This document shows, piece after piece, positions 25,142-28,747 of a stretch of DNA of 28,747 nt. Source of the DNA: Planctomycetaceae bacterium (GTDB taxonomy: Bacteria > Planctomycetota > Planctomycetia > Pirellulales > Pirellulaceae); contig SXHS01000267.1 in NCBI GenBank assembly GCA_005773145.1, positions 1 through 28,747 of the forward strand, in the 5' to 3' direction. How positions within the stretch are numbered: the first letter of the stretch is position 1; each line of letters begins with the position of its first letter. The position numbers and the translations under genes are program-made. Below the pieces are notes generated by a model. It was not told the DNA's origin. It saw only the letters and a program-made list of their open reading frames with translations, and did not search any database.

Positions 25142-26779
25142 TCACGCATCCGGGTTGAACGATCGCAGGAGTTTCCGCCCCTTGTAGATGCAGTGGGCCT
25201 CGTCCAGCCCCAGCGGCCGACGGCGGCCTCGGCTGGCATGCCACCAGATATCCTGGTCGTCGACGACCGCCACCCCTTCGCCGTCGTGAAACGTGGCGGT
25301 GGCCAGCAGCAACTTGGTGCCGAAGAAGATTCCCAAACGCTGGGGTTCGATCTGGTGATAGCCCGCGTCGCGCAGCCGGCGCTCCAGGCGTGTCACCTCC
25401 ACGCGTTGATTCGAGTCCAGGTCTTCGGCCTCCCAATGGCGGATCTCCTCGTGCTCCGCCTGCCATCCCGCATAGGCTGCGTAGATGTCGAGTGGTGACA
25501 GGTCCGCCAGATCGGCGGTGAAGCTGAATGCCAGCGGACCGGCGATGCCGATGTTGCTGTAGCGGGAAACCGCCGTTGGGTTTGAGGAATCGCCCGCTAC
25601 TTCTGCGCCCGTATTCGGGCTGTAGCCGAAATACGTGTAGCGGAATAAGTAGCAGTCTATGGGATCATCGTACCCAGGCCAGTACAGCTCGCGCTCGTCG
25701 TAGAGTTCACACGTGTCGGGAGGGATTCCCATGGCGGTCGGCTGAGCCAGCCAACTGACCAGTTCGGCCTCGGCGCGCGCGACGGGGGTCGCATGGAGGT
25801 CGTCGACCTGATCCAGAATGGACAACTCTTCAGCATAGGCTAGCACGCGAAGACGCACGACCGGTTCGCGAGCCAATTCGACCAGTTGTCGACCTGCGTC
25901 GGGGTCTCCCAGGCGTACCATGGCATAGACGGCTTCGACTCGCAATCGGCGATGGCGTAATTCCATCACGCGGCGCAAGGCTGGGATGGCACGAGGATCG
26001 CCGATGAGCGCCAAGGCGTCACAGAGGGATGTGCACAGCGCGATCCCTTCCGAGATGCTATCAAATGCCCGCTCCGCAACTGGATCCGCAGTGGCGTCGA
26101 CGGGTTGGTCCAACGGCTTGAGTCTCTCGACCAACTCTTGCAATAGCTGGATCAAATGCCCCGCGCGCTCACATGCCGGATGAGGAGCCATGCCTGTTTG
26201 GCGGGCAGCATAGTTGGCCAAGTCCAGGATGGGAACGGCCAACCTCGGATATTGCAGGCCGACCAACAGGCCGGGAAACACTTGTTGTAGCGAGGCACGA
26301 CGCAGCCGAAATAAGGGGACAAATGGGACAGCCGCTGCCACGCTGGAATCGGGCGATTGGCTCGTGACGAACGCGACGAAATGCCGCAGCGATTCGCGAT
26401 CCGCCCGCGAGGAAAAGAGCCCCAGCCAATAGGGGCGCAAGGGGGCGTTTCTTGTCAAAATCTCAGCTGTTTTTACGATTTCTAATAGAGTCGCAGCGGC
26501 CCAACCGCTCGGTGCCGAGGTCTCGTTTGCGACAGCAGGTGCACTCAACACCTGGGCTCGACTGGCCACTGCCGCTAAGAGCATTTCGATCGGTCGCTCG
26601 ACACGCGGTGGAATGTTTCCTCGTATGGTGTTCGCCAGCGCGCCGACCAAGGCATCAAGCTCTTCGGCTGACGCTGTGGTCACCCATGCCATGGGGAGTC
26701 GAGGCGATTCGCGATCGACCGTGGACGCCGCGAGGCTTCGATCAATGGCAGCCATGAGTTCATGAACGCGTTCATTCAT
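25142..26779 (-). CDS. HEAT-repeat-like protein of unknown function
   Basis: A 545-residue protein, mostly alpha-helical in its first two thirds. One clear HEAT/PBS-lyase-like unit is DALALIGDPRAIPALRRVME, followed by RLRVEAVYAMVRLGDPDAGRQLVELA, around residues 260-310. The last 200 residues differ, with aromatic stretches such as CYLFRYTYFGYSP and a GPLAFSFTADL segment, and end in a charged domain with LGIFFGTKLLLATATFHDG. No signal peptide is seen, so it is probably cytoplasmic. HEAT repeats usually serve as protein-binding scaffolds. I recognise no more specific family. ATG 26777-26779 was chosen over an in-frame TTG at 26791. It is convergent with ino1 and divergent from the H1-like gene region. 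Confidence 0.7.
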   Translation of the reverse strand: MNERVHELMAAIDRSLAASTVDRESPRLPMAWVTTASAEELDALVGALANTIRGNIPPRVERPIEMLLAAVASRAQVLSAPAVANETSAPSGWAAATLLEIVKTAEILTRNAPLRPYWLGLFSSRADRESLRHFVAFVTSQSPDSSVAAAVPFVPLFRLRRASLQQVFPGLLVGLQYPRLAVPILDLANYAARQTGMAPHPACERAGHLIQLLQELVERLKPLDQPVDATADPVAERAFDSISEGIALCTSLCDALALIGDPRAIPALRRVMELRHRRLRVEAVYAMVRLGDPDAGRQLVELAREPVVRLRVLAYAEELSILDQVDDLHATPVARAEAELVSWLAQPTAMGIPPDTCELYDERELYWPGYDDPIDCYLFRYTYFGYSPNTGAEVAGDSSNPTAVSRYSNIGIAGPLAFSFTADLADLSPLDIYAAYAGWQAEHEEIRHWEAEDLDSNQRVEVTRLERRLRDAGYHQIEPQRLGIFFGTKLLLATATFHDGEGVAVVDDQDIWWHASRGRRRPLGLDEAHCIYKGRKLLRSFNPDA

Positions 26780-26849
26780 AGAGGATCTCAATCTTGACTT
26801 TTCTGCCAGAAAAAGTTTTGCTTAGAGCGCACTTTGTCGATAATTCATC

Positions 26850-26879
26850 TTGACGCAAGTTAGGAAGAATTGATTTAAT
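26850..26879 (+). promoter_or_regulatory. Candidate promoter for the H1-like gene
   Basis: TTGACG at 26850-26855 and TTTAAT at 26874-26879 are 18 bases apart. The -35 hexamer is the same as in the riboswitch promoter at 11270. The distance to the H1-like start is long, so a second promoter closer to the gene is possible. Confidence 0.35.
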
Positions 26880-27011
26880 GCGCGGATTGAGAAGAGGAGG
26901 TAATGTCGGAGAGGTGGCCGGGGACGGTGGAGTGGACCTCAAGCGAAGTTTTCTTCCTTGCCTTTCCCTCGACCGTTGCTCAACTCCGACGCCTTGCTTT
27001 TCTCTGGAAAC

Positions 27012-27067
27012 GGGTCGACTGCGTTTGCTGGTCGACTCAGGGTCGACTGCGTTTGCCGGTCGACTTA
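27012..27067 (+). repeat. Tandem 28-bp direct repeat with four GTCGAC palindromes
   Basis: Bases 27012-27039 and 27040-27067 are two 28-base units that differ at two positions only. Each holds two GTCGAC palindromes, at 27014, 27031, 27042 and 27059, so that spacing alternates 17, 11 and 17 bases. The array lies 86 bases before the H1-like start. It could be an operator array, or a local duplication without function. Confidence 0.8.
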
Positions 27068-27152
27068 GGATAGCGACTGCCCCAAGGAAGGGTACCCGAG
27101 GGGGCGGAGACGCAATTGAGTTTTGGGTGCCCAGGTTTTAGGAGCTACGGAT

Positions 27153-27341
27153 ATGGCTAAAGCGAAGAAAGCAGCTGCAGGAGCAGCCAAGACCGCCAAG
27201 ACTGCGAAGCGGTCCCCCAAGAAGGCCGCCAAGAAGACGGGCGCTGCGAAAACGGCTAAGAAGACGGCCGCTCGCTCGCCGAAGAAGAAGCCCGCCACCG
27301 CCAAGAAGGCAGGTCGGTCCGCGAAGGCGTCGACCACCTAA
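27153..27341 (+). CDS. Histone H1-like lysine/alanine-rich DNA-binding protein
   Basis: A 62-residue protein made almost only of lysine, alanine, threonine, serine and arginine. It consists of repeated AAK, TAK and KKA units and two RSPKK motifs (near residues 20 and 43) that match the S/T-P-K-K minor-groove motif of eukaryotic H1 and sperm histones. Bacterial Hc1-like and H1 C-terminal-like proteins have this make-up and compact DNA. Planctomycetes often carry several. TAGGAG stands 8 bases before ATG 27153, which fixes the start; the longer frame from 27123 is unsupported. It probably binds the nucleoid without sequence preference. Its single-gene unit is bounded by a repeat-bearing promoter region and a strong hairpin. 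Confidence 0.82.
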   Translation: MAKAKKAAAGAAKTAKTAKRSPKKAAKKTGAAKTAKKTAARSPKKKPATAKKAGRSAKASTT

Positions 27342-27373
27342 GCCAGGCTGCAATTCTAGGAATACAACGAGAA

Positions 27374-27409
27374 AGGCCGGTCGCCTGGGCCATCCGGGGT
27401 GACCGGCCT
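27374..27409 (+). terminator. Terminator hairpin after the H1-like gene
   Basis: Bases 27374-27382 (aggccggtc) pair perfectly with 27401-27409 (gaccggcct), a 9-bp GC-rich stem with an 18-base loop, 33 bases after the H1-like stop. The following bases (attgcg) have only a short T content. It probably ends the abundant H1-like transcript. Confidence 0.6.
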
Positions 27410-27508
27410 ATTGCGTGCGCCAGGCCGCCTCTCCCCTCCAGCATCGCCGTTTCCCGTTGACCCATCAGACGTAACACGCTAGCGTTTGAGGGGACGATCT
27501 TCACGGGA

Positions 27509-28747
27509 ATGGTTGGCATCACTATGGGTCTTGATTCGCTGAGTTCTGATTCGCTAGGTTCTGATTCTTCACCGGGTTCTGAATCGCCAGGTTCTGAATT
27601 GCCAGGCTTCGATTCGCTGGGCTTGACGGAAGTCATGCTTGCGTCGCTGCGAGCAGCCGGCTATGAGAAGCCCACGGCTGTGCAGGCGGGTATGATCCCG
27701 CGGGCCCTGCAAGGGAAAGACGTGCTGGCCCAAGCACGTACTGGAACCGGCAAGACGGCCGCATTTCTGATTCCGATCCTGGAGTGTCTGCAGCAAGCCG
27801 CACGCGGTGCTGGTCCCCAGGCCTTGGTGTTGACCCCCACACGCGAACTGGCTGTTCAGGTGGCGGCCGAGGCGGAGAAACTGGCTCACGGTCGCCGGAC
27901 GCGACTGGTGACCTTGTATGGCGGCAAGCCGATCCGCGGTCAGATTGAAAAACTGCAAGCGCATCCCGCAATCGTCGTAGGGACGCCCGGCCGCATCCTC
28001 GATCACATGGCTCGCAAGACGCTGGTGTTGTCGAGCTTGCGATTTGTCGTGTTGGACGAGGCCGATCGGATGTTGGACATCGGGTTTCGTCCCGATATCG
28101 AGCAGATCCTGCGGCGTTGTCCTGCGGAACGCCAGACCTTGCTGCTCAGCGCCACGCTCCCTCCTCCCATCGAACGGTTGGCCCAACGCTACATGCGGGA
28201 ACCTGAATCGCTCAATTTTTCCGCAAACGATATTGCTGTGCACACGATCGAGCAGCACTACTTCACCGTCGACCAGCGACGTAAGTTTGAATTGCTGCAG
28301 CGTCTCATGGCGCGAGATCAACCCACCCAGGCGATTATCTTTTGTCGGACCAAGCGGGGCACCGATCGCATCTACACGCAGCTGGCCAAGAAAATGCCCG
28401 ATGTGGGGGCGATGCATGGAGACATGTCACAACCGGACCGCGACCGAGTCATGGAGCGCTTTCGTCAGGGTAAGGTCAAGGTGCTCGTTGCAACGGATGT
28501 GGTGGGGCGCGGGATCGACGTTTCGGGTGTTTCCCATATCATTAATTTTGACATCCCCGAGTTCTGCGATGATTACGTGCACCGCGTGGGGCGGACGGGA
28601 CGCATGGGGCGAACGGGGGTTGCCTACACGTTTGTCACGCCCGAGGAAGGGCATGAGTTGACCCGCATCGAGATGCGCATCGATCGTCAGTTGACCCGCG
28701 CGCAAATGGACGGTTTCGATGCCCATGAGTCGGCCTCGCAGGCAACC
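27509..28747 (+). CDS. DEAD-box ATP-dependent RNA helicase (3' partial)
   Basis: The frame runs from ATG 27509 off the window end, so 413 codons are visible and the C-terminus is missing. All helicase motifs are present: the Q motif near GYEKPTAVQAG, motif I ARTGTGKT (about residues 76-83), Ia PTRELAVQ, Ib GTPGR, II DEAD (183-186), III SAT, IV IIFCRTK, V ATDVVGRGID and VI HRVGRTGRMG. The enzyme unwinds short RNA duplexes with ATP and may act in ribosome assembly, RNA decay or cold response. Residues 7-38 form an unusual acidic, serine-rich repeat tail not found in the typical core. A second ATG at 27524 is an equally good start, and no clear ribosome binding site decides between them. Confidence 0.93.
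   Translation, partial: MVGITMGLDSLSSDSLGSDSSPGSESPGSELPGFDSLGLTEVMLASLRAAGYEKPTAVQAGMIPRALQGKDVLAQARTGTGKTAAFLIPILECLQQAARGAGPQALVLTPTRELAVQVAAEAEKLAHGRRTRLVTLYGGKPIRGQIEKLQAHPAIVVGTPGRILDHMARKTLVLSSLRFVVLDEADRMLDIGFRPDIEQILRRCPAERQTLLLSATLPPPIERLAQRYMREPESLNFSANDIAVHTIEQHYFTVDQRRKFELLQRLMARDQPTQAIIFCRTKRGTDRIYTQLAKKMPDVGAMHGDMSQPDRDRVMERFRQGKVKVLVATDVVGRGIDVSGVSHIINFDIPEFCDDYVHRVGRTGRMGRTGVAYTFVTPEEGHELTRIEMRIDRQLTRAQMDGFDAHESASQAT
27529..27621 (+). repeat. Degenerate 15-bp tandem repeat inside the helicase gene
   Basis: Six units resembling ttctgattcgctagg follow each other: 27529, 27544, 27559 (18 bases), 27577, 27592 and 27607. All are multiples of three, so the frame is kept. They encode a G-S-D/E-S-P/L pentapeptide series at the N-terminus of the DEAD-box helicase. 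Copy number may vary between strains. Confidence 0.75.

Larger units (their letters stand above)
26780..27152. other. Divergent regulatory region between the HEAT-like and H1-like genes
   Basis: About 370 bases without a supported gene. It contains a candidate plus-strand promoter near 26850 and a 28-bp tandem repeat with four GTCGAC palindromes at 27012-27067. A frame of 87 codons (26878-27141) crosses the repeat but shows no family features. If the promoter is right, the H1-like transcript has a leader of about 270 bases that includes the repeats. Confidence 0.4.

Noticed and set aside
27012..27067. CRISPR array
   Set aside because: There are only two direct units with no spacers between them, and no cas genes are in the window.
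26878..27141. Frame of 87 codons before the H1-like gene
   Set aside because: It runs through the tandem repeat and promoter region and has no protein-like pattern; the H1-like gene has its own start site.
28044..28661. A 205-codon plus-strand frame
   Set aside because: It lies in another frame of the DEAD-box helicase, which carries all its motifs across the same stretch.
1..28747. tRNA, rRNA or insertion sequence genes
   Set aside because: I looked through the intergenic stretches for T-loop and anticodon patterns, transposase frames and terminal repeats and found none that I could support.

Overview
The window looks like chromosomal DNA from a member of the Planctomycetota. The main signs are a CxxCH domain of the type repeated across planctomycete genomes, a DUF1080 protein, a DUF1559 pseudopilin-like protein, a PEP-CTERM surface protein, a lysine/alanine-rich histone H1-like protein and a housekeeping-type sigma factor with a long insert. 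Coding is dense and fairly GC-rich. No transposase, CRISPR array, tRNA or rRNA was seen. Genus-level placement is not possible from the sequence alone.

Layout. 1-5.1 kb: the 3' end of a heme-binding protein gene and a secreted DUF1080 protein (+), facing a translationally coupled pair on the minus strand (CehA/McbA-type metallohydrolase, then a family 25 glycosyltransferase). 5.2-7.9 kb: a compact elongation factor P module, with efp and epmA overlapping by one base (-) and epmB divergent (+). 8-11.1 kb: an SDR oxidoreductase (-), a 0.74 kb gene-free stretch and an RpoD/SigA-type sigma factor (+). 11.3-14.8 kb: a recognisable promoter, a cobalamin riboswitch with a closing P1 helix, then a DUF1559 pseudopilin-like protein, a PEP-CTERM probable beta-propeller protein and a class I methyltransferase, all on the plus strand. 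14.9-17.3 kb: a second methyltransferase (+), overlapped at its 3' end by a convergent membrane protein gene (-), and bioD (+). 17.4-23.7 kb (all -): aspartate aminotransferase, then glgA and a GalT-family gene overlapping by 8 bases, then a GH57 glucanotransferase/amylase. 23.9-26.8 kb: inositol-3-phosphate synthase (+) converging through a shared hairpin on a HEAT-like protein (-). 26.8-28.7 kb: a promoter region with a tandem 28-bp repeat, an H1-like DNA-binding protein, a hairpin, and a DEAD-box RNA helicase running off the window.

How the genes work together. The EF-P genes form a self-contained beta-lysylation system for translation of polyproline stretches. The glgA/galT-like/GH57 group points to alpha-glucan synthesis and remodelling. 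The most interesting unit is the riboswitch operon. A vitamin B12-sensing RNA precedes genes that are not known B12 synthesis, uptake or B12-dependent enzyme genes: a pseudopilin-like protein, a cell-surface-type beta-propeller candidate and a methyltransferase. My leading hypothesis, an inference, is that this is a planctomycete-specific corrinoid capture or handling system. A surface propeller could play a part analogous to the Bacteroides BtuG protein.
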